The position numbers were made by a program, and so were the translations under genes. Shown one piece after another: positions 25,805 through 37,559 of a stretch of 64,000 bases of DNA. Under the pieces are notes generated by a model. That model ran no database searches, was not told the origin of the DNA, and saw only the letters and a list, made by a program, of their open reading frames with translations. The DNA is from Strigops habroptila (lineage: Eukaryota; Chordata; Aves; Psittaciformes; Psittacidae): contig NC_044288.2 in the NCBI RefSeq assembly GCF_004027225.2, positions 5,011,719-5,075,718 of the forward strand, read 5' to 3'. The first letter of the stretch is position 1. Every line of letters begins with the position of its first letter.

Positions 25805-26926
25805 ATGGCCGCCACCGCGCAATACCTACCGCGCTCCGCCGCGCTCATGCACCCCGACGGGGACCGGCTGCACCAGGGCACCACGTACCGCGAGGTGCAG
25901 AAGATGATGCACCACGAGTACCTGCAGGGGCTGGCCCCCGCTGCCGGGCACGCCGTCGGGCTGGCGCATCACCAGTGGCTGCCCAGCGCCGGCACGGACT
26001 GGGGTAGCGGTGGAGGTGGCGGCGGCGGCGCGCATCTCCCGCCCGCCGAGCACGCCAAGGGTGGCCCGCCGGGGCCCCGCGAGGAGCTGTCCGCCGCCGC
26101 CTTCCACCACCGCCCGCACTTGGTGCACCAGCCGGCGGCGGGCGGCGCGGCGGGCGGCTGGGCGCAGGGCGGCGCGCATCACCTGCCGCCCATGTCGCCG
26201 CCGTCGGGGCAGCCGCTGCTCTACGCGCAGCCTTACGCGGGTCTCAACGGGATGCTGGGCCCGCCGGCGCCCGCGCTGCACCACGGGCTGCGCGACCCGC
26301 TGGGAGCCGAGGAGGCGGGAGCGCACGAACTGGCGGCCTCGCCGCCGCCGCCGCTGGGGCCGCCTGAACCGCCGGACGAGGACGCGCCCAGCTCGGATGA
26401 CCTGGAGCAGTTCGCCAAGCAGTTCAAGCAGCGGCGGATCAAGCTGGGCTTCACCCAGGCCGACGTGGGGCTGGCGCTGGGCACCCTCTACGGGAACGTC
26501 TTCTCGCAGACGACCATCTGCCGGTTCGAGGCGCTGCAGCTGAGCTTCAAGAACATGTGCAAGCTGAAGCCGCTGCTCAACAAGTGGCTGGAGGAGACGG
26601 ACTCCAGCACGGGCAGCCCCACCAACCTGGACAAGATCGCGGCGCAGGGCCGGAAGCGCAAGAAGCGCACCTCCATCGAGGTGGGCGTCAAGGGCGCCCT
26701 GGAGAACCACTTCCTCAAGTGCCCCAAGCCCTCGGCGCATGAGATCACCTCCCTGGCGGACTCCCTGCAGCTGGAGAAGGAGGTGGTGCGGGTCTGGTTC
26801 TGCAACCGGCGGCAGAAGGAGAAGCGAATGACGCCGGCCGGGGCCCCGCATCCCCCCATGGAGGACGTTTACGCACAGGCGGACACGTCGCCGCTGCACC
26901 ACGCGCTGCCCGGCGCCGTGCAGTGA
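25805..26926 (+). CDS. POU3F1: POU class 3 homeobox 1 (Oct-6/SCIP/Tst-1)
   Basis: Transcription factor of the class III POU family. It acts in the nucleus and is known in mammals for Schwann-cell myelination timing, keratinocyte and early neural roles. It is intronless, as is usual for this class, with 373 codons and one uninterrupted frame. The start is supported by the family N-terminus ([10 protein letters not shown]; mammalian MATTAQYLPR) and a good Kozak context (G at -3 and +4). The block [20 protein letters not shown] (21-40) and the [10 protein letters not shown] block point to POU3F1 rather than POU3F2, 3 or 4. The POU-specific domain is at about 193-267 ([20 protein letters not shown] onward), the linker at 268-284, and the homeodomain at about 285-344, with RKRKKRTS at its start and the recognition-helix motif [11 protein letters not shown] at 331-341. 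The C-terminus ends LPGAVQ. The protein is about 80 residues shorter than the human one (451 aa, from memory) because Gly, Ala and His runs are reduced; one Gly7 stretch remains at 69-75. Confidence 0.97.
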   Translation: MAATAQYLPRSAALMHPDGDRLHQGTTYREVQKMMHHEYLQGLAPAAGHAVGLAHHQWLPSAGTDWGSGGGGGGGAHLPPAEHAKGGPPGPREELSAAAFHHRPHLVHQPAAGGAAGGWAQGGAHHLPPMSPPSGQPLLYAQPYAGLNGMLGPPAPALHHGLRDPLGAEEAGAHELAASPPPPLGPPEPPDEDAPSSDDLEQFAKQFKQRRIKLGFTQADVGLALGTLYGNVFSQTTICRFEALQLSFKNMCKLKPLLNKWLEETDSSTGSPTNLDKIAAQGRKRKKRTSIEVGVKGALENHFLKCPKPSAHEITSLADSLQLEKEVVRVWFCNRRQKEKRMTPAGAPHPPMEDVYAQADTSPLHHALPGAVQ

Positions 26927-27005
26927 CTGACCGGCCCCGCGGCACCGGCCCCGGCGGAGCGGCCGCGGGCGTCGCGCGTTAATTTATTCCTCAGACTGGC
27001 CCGGC

Positions 27006-27041
27006 CGCTCCGCGCCCGCTCCGCGCCCCGCTCCGCGCCCG
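27006..27041. repeat. Tandem CGCTCCGCGCC units
   Basis: About three units of CGCTCCGCGCC(C) in the GC-rich start of the POU3F1 3'UTR. Confidence 0.8.
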
Positions 27042-28515
27042 TTCGCCGGTCGCGCCGGAGCCGCCGCGGCCGCAGCAGCAGTAGCCAAAGGTTTGCGATC
27101 TCTAATTTATTCCCTGCGCCCCCGAACCGGCCCGGGCTCGCCCGGAGGACGCTTCGGTACCGTTTCCCGGCCCGTTTCTATTTATTTTCTAACCGTGCGC
27201 GGAGCTCTCTCCCTCCCGTTGGTGGGTTCGGTCCGGTCCATCCCCTTGGGTTTCGGTTTTCGTTTGTATCTTTATTGCAAAACCAATGTAGACTGCGAGG
27301 GTACGTTTCTATTTATGTTATAGTAAATATTTTATTACTTACATAAACCATTTACCCAGGAACCGGTCTCGTGTCGTCTTTGCGGGCGCCCAACCGGGGC
27401 CGGGGCTCCGTTCCCGGGGCCCCTCTTGGAGCCCTCCCCTCCCCTCGGGAGGGCTCCCTCTTAGCCCGGCGGCGTTTCCCGTCCCCCCTCCCCGGTAACG
27501 GCGCTTCAGCGGGACTTCCCCGTTGTCTTGTGTTCCGTCCGCACAGGCACGGACGGCCAAAACCCAGCCTCGGAACTCGGGAGCAGCCCTGGAGCGCGGT
27601 GGTTGTGGTTTTACGGTGTTTTACCGATCTTTACCGTAACTTTTTGCAGTCTGCGGTGCGAGCAGAAAACGTTCGAAACGCAACTTCCCTCCCGCTTATC
27701 GCCCGAGTAACAGATGTGCGTTAGTATAGCTGAGAAAATTCCTTCTTTCTTTCCAGTCGAACAACTCTCCGCTTTTCCGATCTCCCCGGTTTTTCCCTTC
27801 CAGGGTTTCCTGCCCTGATACTTTGTGCTTACACCAAGGAGAGGCTGAATATTTACTTCCTGCGTTCTCTGTTTCTACAAGAACCACTTTGCAGCTCTGC
27901 TTTAAACCTCTTCCCTTTCAGCAGATGTCAAGAAAAGTCGCATGTGAGGACCGCGGTTGCCTTTGCAGGTCCTTTGGTTGCCGCGGTGTTTTGTCTGTTG
28001 GGAGAACTTTTGCAACTTGTGCCTGTGCGGAGCTCTTGCACTGATGAAACAGTCAAAATCCCGTCGTAAAGCACCAAATTCTTCCTTTTTATTTGGTAGA
28101 GAACTTAATGTATTTGAACATCCGGCACTTGGCAGTTTCCCTACTTGCCTCTTGATACAAACGATACACTGTGAAAAGAGCAGGTTGGAAAGGGGTTTTC
28201 TGGTGGTAGCAGTTCATCTGCACGGGAACTTGGGTAGAATTATTTTTTAATACATTTGATATGTTAAAAATTTATCGCTAAAACTGACCCTTGAAAATTT
28301 ACACCTCAAAATTCTTTGCTGCGTTTTGATTTTGTTGCATTTAGTGCCTTTGGGGGGGTGTATAATAATTGTCTGATTTAACTCTGCATTTGCAATAGAT
28401 AAGGTTATAAATTATTGCATTCTCGATGCCTCTTAAAACGTAGCTGCTCTACACCAGCTGATACAAAATGATTCAGTTACTCAAAATTCTGCTAAACTGA
28501 TCTTTGAGGTTTTAA

Positions 28516-28521
28516 AATAAA
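28516..28521 (+). terminator. POU3F1: Candidate POU3F1 polyadenylation signal
   Basis: First canonical AATAAA on the plus strand after the POU3F1 stop. Downstream sequence is T-rich (TTATTTCTTTAAATACTATG). Cleavage would fall at about 28,535-28,550. Confidence 0.5.
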
Positions 28522-28540
28522 GTCACTTTGAGCAGTTATT

Positions 28541-31500
28541 TCTTTAAATACTATGTTTGATGCTCATAAGTATGAAGAGAAATGGTTTGCATTTGGTACA
28601 AGTAAACCACCAAATGCTGTGGTTTAGTGCATTAATAACTTTCCTTGGCATGCAGAGCATAATAAGGAATCTCACTTAAAGGACTCAATGTGCATTGTGT
28701 GTTTTGTCAGCTTTTGTTCCAGACTTAGAGTCCTTTTTTTTGTAATGAGGCTGGGTTTTATAGAAAAGCTCAGAATTGGAGCTGGTGTCGAGATGCTGAA
28801 TCCAGAAGTTTGGCTGTATTTACTGGATATTTCCTCATTTCTAAATAGCTGAACGGCTGCAGTAGCTGAGGTGATACCCTCCAGTAAAGGAGCGTGAGGA
28901 TTCAAGGTTTGAGTCAATGTGTTATGAAAGCATTTAAATTCATTTCCAACTCTGAAAACCTTTCCTGAGCTGGGCTTTTGTGTGCTTCACACGCATGTTG
29001 TGTTCGATGCTTGGAAATGCTGCAACTCTGCAGCCGGTGCTTAGGAATTTCTGTGTGGTAGCCAGGCTTCGAGGGAAGCAGAAACCAAATCAGAAATGAA
29101 CAAAAGAGGGTTTGTTTTGTATTTTTTAGAGAAACAAACTCTCCTTTGCATTGAGCTTTTCTGTAGCTCTTCATTCTGAACCAGCCCGGCTGGCAAACAG
29201 GATTTATATTGATACTTAGAAGGGAAGGGTCAGTGCTCACATTGCATTCTTGTAATGGATGAGATATGCAGTGAGTGCTGGGGAGGACGAGCACCCTTGG
29301 GTTGTTGGGTTTGTCAGATTGGATAAGGTGCTGGCAGCCCCGCTGCATTAGCTCCTTCATGCTGTTGAGCAGCAGAAATAAAATACACTTTATATATGTT
29401 ATTCCTGCAGCGCCGCAGTGCTCAGCCATTCTAAAAACCAAATGCCCCAAAGGTTTGCCTCTCCTAGAATAAGTTGTTAGTTTTCTTGGTCAAGGATTAA
29501 ATAGCAATTACTGGAGGAAGACTGTTTTATTTCTTTTGGTGGTGGTTGCTTCTCACTGAAGTATGAGCTCATACTGCTATACCAGGAGTAAAGCACACGA
29601 AGGCAGGACTGTGATGTCGATGCATTGAAGAAAAGCAGATGTGCAAATAGTTATTTAACAATATGCAAAGTAAATAGTAGGATGTGCAATGTAGGAACTG
29701 TAGATAAAGGAGTTATGAGAGATATTAGAAGGGTTTAGGTCTGTGCTGCTGTGAAATCCTTCCTTGTAACCCAAGGGCAGAGGGACTGTGGGAGCTCTCT
29801 GCTCTTGGGCACTGCTTGGCCCCATCAGATGCTCTTCAGAGCAGCATCGTTGATGTGCAGCATCATTTTTGCACTTGCGTTTGGGCCGGTGGCAACCCAC
29901 TTGCCTTGCCCATGCCGGGCTCTATGCACGGTCCAAAAGAGGTGGGTGCAGTTGGAATCAAACCTTGGATGGGTGAGGAGAGGTGAGGTGGTGGCCGAGG
30001 GGTCTCTGCCCAGCTGGAGCAGTTGGCATTGAGCAAACCCAGCCCTGAGGTGAGCTCAGCCCTTCCCTTGTGCCCACAGAGGGGCACAGGCTGTGCGGTG
30101 CCTCCTTCCCGGAGCCGAGCAGCCTGCCTGGGCTCAGGAGGGAGCTGAGCTTCCCAGATGCTGCTGGCTTATACATTGGTGAGCAGCGCTTTAGGAAATT
30201 GCTGCTTTCTGCCATGTTCAGCCAATATTCAGCAGGGGATCACTTACCTTTCTTCTCTCTTTTATGTTTCAAAAGCAGGACAGTCGCTGCTCAGCTTTCC
30301 CGTGTGCTTGGGAAAAGGTTGTGGCGTTCCAGTGTCCAACTTTCTTTCCCGGTTTCTTGTCTTAGACTATTGTTGCTGCCACTTGCCAGAGCAGGGAGCG
30401 CTCGCTCTGTGACAAGTGCAGAAGTGGCTGCGGCGCAGCAGCTCGCCTCGCTGGGCACAGTCACACGTAATTATTGATGCTTTATTCATCTTGCACTTTC
30501 AACAGAATCCAGTCTCTTCTGCTCACTGCCATCCACCCGGAGCCTGATCCCAGCGCAGTGCCGCAATGCAAACTGGCCCCTCACAGCCAAAGCAGCAGTG
30601 GAACCGCTCATCTCTTTTCATGTCAATTTGGAGCATCAGCGTTAACACCTTGGATTCTCCTTCCTAACTCTACCCGTCCCTGCTTGCTCTCTCTCCCACA
30701 AGGAGAGATCTCGGCACCCTCTGGTTGAGTATCTATTTTAATTCTGTGCTAATGTTGTTTGCATATACTGTGATTTTTATACTAATGCGGCTGCTGTTTG
30801 GTTGGAGCCGGATCAGCGCCAGGAAAACTCAGTGTTGTTATTTCACAGGTATTGGAAACAGGCTTGGGTCGTTCCCCCAGAAGTTCACAATTGTGGAATT
30901 GCTTCTCCTTTGCTGCTTTGTGTTGTTTCTTACGATGGGGTTGGTGAAAATTAGCACATCCCAGCCAGCAAACTCCAGGCTGGTGCCTGTAGCTTGTCGC
31001 ATGTGTTCAGGACAGGAGTGTGGTGGCTCCTGCCAGGGGGATGCATCCGGGCAGAGCAGCCTCAGGCAGGGGCAGGAGCAAGCTGCAATGAGCTGAGGGC
31101 TTGTTTGGTTTTGTTTTAAAATGCTAAATGTCCATAGACAAAAGTGTCTGGTCTCACTAAGATGAACATTGCTGCTTAGAGAACCTGGCCCAGCAGACCC
31201 TCCTGCAATGGGCACCTCCGAAGAACAGGATTTTTCTGTGCTTAAATCAGTGAATAGGATGTGGGCTCTGCTCAGCATCGTTCCTCTGCTTCACGTGTAC
31301 GTGTGTCTATAGGAAACACACAGAGAAGGAGCTCATTAAGTCTTCCATGTGAGCTCCTGCTGCGCTTTGCCGAGCTGATTTATGGGCATTCAGCATCTCT
31401 CCCACTTGGTATTTGGTGGCGAGTGTAACTGTGTGTGTGTGTGCACGGCTCTCACCTGCAGCCAACTGCCCTTGAACCAGTGTTTTCCTTCTTCATTCAT

Positions 31501-32169
31501 GTAAACTCTACCCATGGAAGTTCTCCCTGGTTTCAACTGCAACTAGTGAGACCCGGCTTCTCCATGTAACCCACCGCGCCGTGCATGGGAATGACAAGGC
31601 AGCGTTAAAGCATATGGTACTGTACAGCAGATACAATGTGCATGTTGGATCAGACCTCATGAATATTTCATATTCCGTGATAGTACATTATTTTTGGTGT
31701 TGGTCAAAATGAGCGTTCTTTCTTGTAAGCCTGGGAAAGGTGGTTTAGTTACATGGGTGCTGTGGCTCATCCACTGCTGAGGGCACTTGCTGCAGAGGAG
31801 AATGGTGTCCATGCCAAACTCAAGATGTATTTTTATTGATTTTCCTCCTTACTACCTTTCTTTTGGAGCATTCTGCCTGATAAAGGCATCTGTGCAACAC
31901 CTCCAGCAGCAAGGTCATGTTTCCTCATGGACACGTTGACTTCTTGCAGCTCCACAGGGGCAATCCCTTTTGATTGCTTTGCCAGATTATGGACAACAGT
32001 CACCACAGCCAAAGAATAGTATTCCATGATGTTTCCAAGCTGGATTTTCTGCCAATGTATGTAAGAAAGGCGGATGGTGAGCTGAAGCTGCTCGGCTCCC
32101 TGTCCTGGGAGCTGTACCCATAACAGCTGAGGGCCTTGAAAGGCACCTCACTATGGGATCGATAGGAAA
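28541..32169. other. Intergenic, no gene recognised
   Basis: Non-coding sequence downstream of POU3F1. A 178-codon minus-strand frame at 28914-29450 has no recognisable domain, start context or splice structure, and is treated as chance. A short GT dinucleotide run lies at 31431-31443. Confidence 0.55.
31431..31443. repeat. (GT)n microsatellite
   Basis: Six to seven GT units. Confidence 0.85.
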
Positions 32170-32386
32170 AATACCTTCTTAGGAAGCTCTTCCCTGAGAG
32201 GGTGCTGAGGCGCTGGCACAGGGTGCCCAGAGAAGCTGTGGCTGCCCCATCCCTGGCAGTGTTCAAGGCCAGGTTGGACACAGGGGCTTGGAGCAACCTG
32301 CTCTAGGGGAAGGTGTCCCTGCCCAGGGCAGGGGGTTGGAAGTGGATGAGCTTCAAGGTCCCTTCAACCCAAACCAGTCCATGATA
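32170..32386 (+). mobile_element. CR1 LINE fragment (3' end, about 215 bp)
   Basis: Contains the CR1 blocks GAAGCTCTTCCCTGAGAGGG, GGTGCTGAGGCGCTGGCAC, GGACACAGGGGCTTGGAGC and AAGGTGTCCCTGCCC, and ends at CAACCCAAACCAGTCCATGA. It is 5'-truncated and has no ORF2. Confidence 0.93.
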
Positions 32387-33888
32387 GAAGGGATGGGAAA
32401 GCCAATGGGTGTTTTTTCATTTCACTGTAGAGATTTTCTTTTTTTTCCCCTGTGGAATTTTGTTCTGTGGTTTTTCATTGCCTGGAGCTCAGTGTATAAA
32501 TGCCTCTCACTCACCCTAGAGGCTGCGCAGCTCAGAGATTATGCTGGATCTTAACTCTGTAGCCAGCCAAACTCTGGGAAGTTAATTTGATGTACGTGTT
32601 TGCATCTTTTGCAGTCATTGGTTTGAAGGAGTCAGGCCATTACATCAGATGTCTTCATGTATTTTTTTAAATGTATAATTAGTTTTAAATTGGAGAGAGG
32701 TTTTTTCAGTCATGTCAAGTGATGAATAATATATTTTTATATTATTTTCTAATATATTCTTTTCAAATAAACCAACAGCAGTTTGGGCAGTGAGAGCGCT
32801 GCGCTACAGAAGGGTGCTTATCAGGTTTGCTACAATGGCACTTTGCTCTAAAACAGTATTGGAGCGCCTGGATTTTACTCCTAGATCTGTTAAATTCCTT
32901 GAGGACTATGAGGAATGTTTTGGGGTGGTTTTTTCTTCTCCCACTGTTTTTGCTTCTCATGAAGTGATGCAGTAAATCTTTCCTTAAGTCGCAAGGGTGA
33001 ATTTCCATGGATTGCTGCGAGGACCTCAGCAAAAGGAGCTGTATCAGTATGAGATGCTCCCTGGCTGGTGGGTGCGAATGGAGAGGGTTTGCTCACAGAT
33101 TACTCCAGCGGAATGAGCATTTCCATGTGCTGGATTCCGGGTGCGCTGTGGGCAGAGCTGTACTGCAGGGACACAAGAGCTGCCGTTTTCCCCCCTCCTC
33201 TCTGTATGGATATACCCATTTCAGTCTCCATATGGGTGTTTTCCTGGTCTGGGCAGTGTTGCTGACCCTGCTGCCCTGGGGCTGTGAGAGCAGCACAGGT
33301 TTGCTGTGTGCTCTGAGGATAAGGGCTGTGGAAGAGCATCACCCGCTGCTGACGGGGTCTCCATCAGCACAGGAGCCCTATGGAGCTCCGGCTCCATTGC
33401 AAGCGCAGCCAAGCAGCAGCTCCCCATCCCAGCAGACTCACATCAGCACAGGGTTGTACTTACATTGCCTGTGGTGTGTATCTGGCAGAGCTGTCTGGAG
33501 GAGCACCGAGTGCCTGGTGGCTGCCCTCACCCCCTGCCCTCTCCCAGCCAGGTGGGAATTTCTCCAGGACCAAGGGCTGTGTCCCTTCTGCAGAGCTCAG
33601 TGACAGGAGCAGGCAGGCACTTAGTGCTCAGAACAGATTTAGTCACACCTTTTGCTCACGCCTTGGCACAGTCTCAGGTGTTGGAGCGTGATTTAGAAGC
33701 AAAGGCATGAAAACTGTTGCTAAACCTGACCTCACATGTTGTGTCCCTTGTCATCCCCCCATGAGACTCTCCTGAATGAGGGCAGAGACTCACAGGATCC
33801 TCTCGAGCAGTGGGTTCAGGGGTTTGATCCGCTGTGCCCCAGCCCCTGCGGCAGCGAGGGAGGAGCCTGATGGGTCTGTGGACACCGT
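32387..33888. other. Intergenic, no gene recognised
   Basis: AT-rich to about 32,950 and mixed beyond. Frames at 33007-33603 (198 codons) and 33306-33710 overlap in different registers with no family resemblance, so I annotate neither. Confidence 0.55.
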
Positions 33889-34350
33889 CCCAGGGAAGAG
33901 CTTCTGCCTCAGAGCTCATCTCAATCTCCCCTCTGGCAGGTTAAAGCCATTCCCCTTGTCCTGTCCCTACAGCCCTTTGCCCAAAGCCCCTCTCCAGGTT
34001 TCCTGGAGCCCCTTTAGGCTCTGGAGCTGCTCTAAGGTCTCCCCTTCAGGAGCCTTCTCTTCTCCAGGCTGCCCCAGCCCAGCTCTCTCAGCCTGGCTCC
34101 AGAGCAGAGCTGCTCCAGCCCTCGCAGCAGCTCCGGGGCCTCCTCTGGCCTCGCTCCAACAGCTCCCCATCTCTCTTCTGCTGTTGCCCCAGAGCTGGAT
34201 CAGGACTGCAGGGGGGGTCTCCCCAGAGCACAGCAGAGGAGCAGGATCCCCTCCCTTGACTTGCTGCTCACGCTCTGGGGGTGCAGCCCAGCACACAGCT
34301 GCCTGCCCGCATCTGCCCTGGGCAGGGTCTGGCTGTGCCCCCCAGGGAAG
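33889..34350 (-). mobile_element. CR1 LINE internal fragment lacking its 3' tail
   Basis: Minus-strand CR1 of about 460 bp. Blocks on the plus strand include AGGGAAGAGCTTCTGCCTC, CTGGCAGGTTAAAGCCATTC, CCTGGAGCCCCTTTAGGC and CTCTCTCAGCCTGGCTCC. It extends further 5' than the other copies here, but the last 200 bp or so of the element (the CCAACCCAAACC end) is missing at the left border. It was therefore broken after insertion, not only 5'-truncated. The 224-codon frame at 33776-34450 lies largely inside it and is spurious. Confidence 0.9.
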
Positions 34351-37300
34351 GGGTTCCCTCTCCAGCCCTGGCTGTGGGGAACAGGAGCAGCATCACAAGC
34401 TGGCTCAGCCTTGCTGGTGTTGGAGGACAGGCACAGGTCAGCGTCATTAAGAGGGAGAGTATTGAATTGATACCTGGAGTGTTTGATATTCTGCTTAGTG
34501 GAACACTTGTTATGTCTTTAATTGCTATTTCTAAAAGCACCATGGGATGGGAAGCAAAAGGCAGAAATAAATAGCAAGGGGTGATCAATTGGGCATGAAA
34601 CCCTTGTTATTGATCACCTTTAACCTCTGCTTAAACTAATGACAGAGCTACCATTTAACTGTCCCCAGGCACAAAGCGCATCAATTGTACAAGTGCCACA
34701 TAAATCATGGTGGGCTGCAGTGCATTGCCGAGTGGCTGGGAGCCAGCCTGCCCTGCAGGGAGGGTGAGGGTCCTCGCTGGAGCTTCAGAGGGGCACTGGC
34801 CTGTGCTGTGCCACTGGAGCATCCTAAACCAGTTTTCTCAGGTAAGCTGCTGCTTCATGAACTGATATTTAACACAAAAAGGCTCCCGAGAGCAAAGCCA
34901 CGTCACAACACTGAATGTAGTGCAGGGCTGCAGAAGTGACAGCATTTCCCCTGCCTGCCTCTGTCCCCAAAGAGCTAAGAAAAGATTTATGCTATTAAAG
35001 ATCCCCTTGATGCCTGCTCCTGACCTCCAGGTACAACCACTGCGGGATGATGACTGAAGCATGGTGAGTTTGCAAGAGGAAGGACTGGTGGGACTGAGGC
35101 GAAATAATGGTCCCATATCTTACTGGAAGCGGCAGAGTTTGAGGAGGGAGTGACATTGCTAGGCACAGAAAAGATCCCCTTTTCCTATGTGCCTTCAATT
35201 AGCTTCCTGGGTTGCCAGCTGTGCTGGAATTGCCCTTTCTGTTGGGTATAGGAGGTGTGGAGGGAGAAATAAAGCTGTACAACTGGCAGCACAGCCCTCC
35301 CGGATAACAACAATAATATTCATTAACATTCAATCTACAGATTATCCCTTGCAACCCCAGCCTGGAGATGTGCCAGGTCTCAACACAAAACGATGCTGTC
35401 TGTTAGGTTTGCAGCATGGAAGCATTTCCAAGGCTGGGTCTGACATATGGCAGCACCGAGCTGTCAGCAGGACGTCCTGCCATGGTCGGGGTGAGGGGAT
35501 GCACCCTGCCTGGTGAAGGGAATGTCTGTGTGTCATTAAAGCAGGGTATCTGCTCTGCAAATTCAGTTCTCCAAAGAATCCAAAATTTCCTTGATGTTCC
35601 CTACTCCTTAGTTTCGGTGGGCTTTGTCGTCAGCTTTCAATAAGCTGCTTGTTTCCAGAGCTGTTTGGTAACCATTCACACTGAGCCCCAGGTAGGGGAG
35701 GTGAGGAAAAAACCTCAGCAATTTGGAAGAGTCTCATTGAGCAGCATGTCTCTCTGTTCATTCCTCTTGGGAAGTAATCTCAGGATTACTCCTGTCTTCA
35801 CGGGGAGGAGGAAAAGGTCCTTTCTTGTCTACTGTTAAATGGGCTGTCCGCAGCATGATGCTGAGCACATAACACTGCCTGTGCCTGGCACTGCTGTGCA
35901 CATCCCTGGAGGACTCCCTTAGGAGCCCCTGGATTAATACATGCTTTGCCTTTGTGCTGCCATTTGGAAGGTTTCTACTGAAACCTTAAAAATTATTTGG
36001 GTGTCCTCATCCATCAGCTATTGGAAACATTATTGATAATACGATAATTCCTCCTTCGGTCCCTCTGTTTCCCTTTTTCTCTGCTGCAGATGCTGTAATT
36101 TGTCACTGCTGTCCCCCTGGAACGTGGAGAGATTGGAATCTGCCCAGGTGCAGCACGGGAGCGTTGCAAATGCAGCACAGGGAAGCATCCTGCATCTCTT
36201 GGACCACCACATACAGCTAGGGCTGCAGAAGGCTTGTCCACAGCAGAGGGACAGTCCGATACAGCCCTGGGGAGATGGAGCAGCCCCGCGTGTACTCAAG
36301 CCCTTCCCTGGCCAGGCTGGGGCTCAGGTTGGTCAACAATTGATGCAGAAAGTGCTGCTGCTCCTCTTCTGGTCAGTGGAGGAATAAGCCATAGGTGTCA
36401 TTAGCTTTAAGCTGGTAGTTAGCTTTCACTCTGTAGGAGCTTCCAAGGCCTGGGAATCTCGGAGCAGAGGGACAGCGAGTGCTATCCTGCAGAGCCCCCC
36501 ACTAAGCCCTGCTCCTTGTGCAGTGCTTGGGGAGGATTTGCCCCCGATATGGGCTATGGGGGACATCAGTGGCTGTGATCCCCTCGCAGGGAGCGGCTGC
36601 TGGTCTCCGCACACAATAACATCTCCTTCCATGTGAGCACAGAGGGGCAGAGCTCCCCGCTGACAGCAGCTGCACAGGGAGCTTGGCATGGATTTGCATA
36701 GATGAAATGATTTCTCCTGCCATTCATTCAGGCTTTCTGTCTGCCGGCTTCCCTGCTCCTCTGTGGAATCCGGGGTCCACACAGGGAGCATTCAGCTGGC
36801 CGCGGGCTCTTTGCTGCGCGTTGCTTCGCACAGATGTCCCCGAGCAATGCCATGAATTGTTGCTCTATAGTCACTAAGCTGTTTGGGAAAACATTTCAGA
36901 TAACTGTCCTACGCATTGGGGTGACTGAATTAATGGCATTTGAATGGTCAAAAAGATAGTGTGAATTGGAAACAATGCTGTCCCTGTAATGGGCGGCAGG
37001 AGAATTCCAGCTGGTATTTTCATTGTCAATGAGCAAACCCAGGGTGCTGTGCAGCCCTGGTACCTTGGAAGGGGCTGGAGAAATGCACAAACCAGCCTGT
37101 CACTTCCCCTTCTGAACTTTTCAAATGCCAGGGAAGGAATGTTTTGCAAATTGCCTTGTAGAGCTCCACAAGTGAGACACTGGGAAGGGGGAGGATCGTG
37201 GTCGTGGCTGCTCAGGTGTGTACTGCCTGAGCTGTGCAGTGCCATGAGCTTTGATTTACACTGAGTCCAGGAGCTCCTCCACCCTTGGGTGCCAAGGTAG

Positions 37301-37559
37301 CACTTCTGAGGATGCCCATGAAGGTGGGAGCAAACTCTGCAGATATTGCCCATTCTCACACTCCTCCCTGCATGTTCCCAATCGACCCTTGCTGGAGTTA
37401 AGGTACAGGGGAGTGGGGAGACTGTGGCTGGTGGGGAGGGAGAAGAGGGAGAATGGCGTGTGCTGGCAGGACTCTGTGGAGAGCTGAGGTGCACCTTCAC
37501 AACTGCCATGGTGGAGCCTTCCCCTGCAGCTACCTCAGAAATAGCACATTGACCACAAG
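34351..37559. other. Intergenic, no gene recognised
   Basis: No exon could be supported. AT-rich pieces occur near 34440-34640, including an inverted repeat at 34580-34618. An exact ATTTGCAT octamer is present at 36692-36699. The 254-codon minus-strand frame at 36874-37638 runs into a CR1 copy and is treated as chance. Confidence 0.55.
34580..34618. repeat. Inverted repeat GGTGATCAAT / ATTGATCACC
   Basis: Perfect 10-bp arms at 34580-34589 and 34609-34618 around a 19-bp spacer, which itself has GGG and CCC facing each other. Each arm contains ATTGATC, similar to CUT/ONECUT-type sites. Function is not known. Confidence 0.7.

Larger units (their letters stand above)
25290..27720. promoter_or_regulatory. 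POU3F1: CpG island covering POU3F1
   Basis: CpG-dense, GC-rich block that starts about 500 bp before the POU3F1 start codon, spans the whole coding exon and reaches into the 3'UTR. Long CpG islands that cover the whole gene body are typical of developmental transcription factors under Polycomb control. Because stop codons are AT-rich, the island generates long spurious open frames on all strands; those are not annotated as genes. Boundaries were judged by eye. Confidence 0.85.
26927..28540 (+). other. POU3F1: POU3F1 3'UTR (probable extent)
   Basis: The sequence after the stop is GC-rich at first, then turns AT-rich after about 27,720. The segment TAATTTATTCC occurs at 26980-26990 and 27103-27113. 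TTTCTATTTA occurs near 27176 and again near 27306, next to a run of TAAATATTTTATTA. These are AU-rich-element-like and fit a short-lived regulatory mRNA. The first canonical AATAAA on this strand is at 28516, giving a 3'UTR of about 1.6 kb. An earlier end at a variant signal (AGTAAA near 27322) cannot be excluded. Confidence 0.55.

Noticed and set aside
25826-26902. 358-codon open frame antisense to the whole POU3F1 coding sequence, plus a 285-codon frame at 25150-26007
   Set aside because: Both are explained by extreme GC content (few stop codons) within the CpG island. The translations are Arg/Gly/Pro-rich and show no domain.
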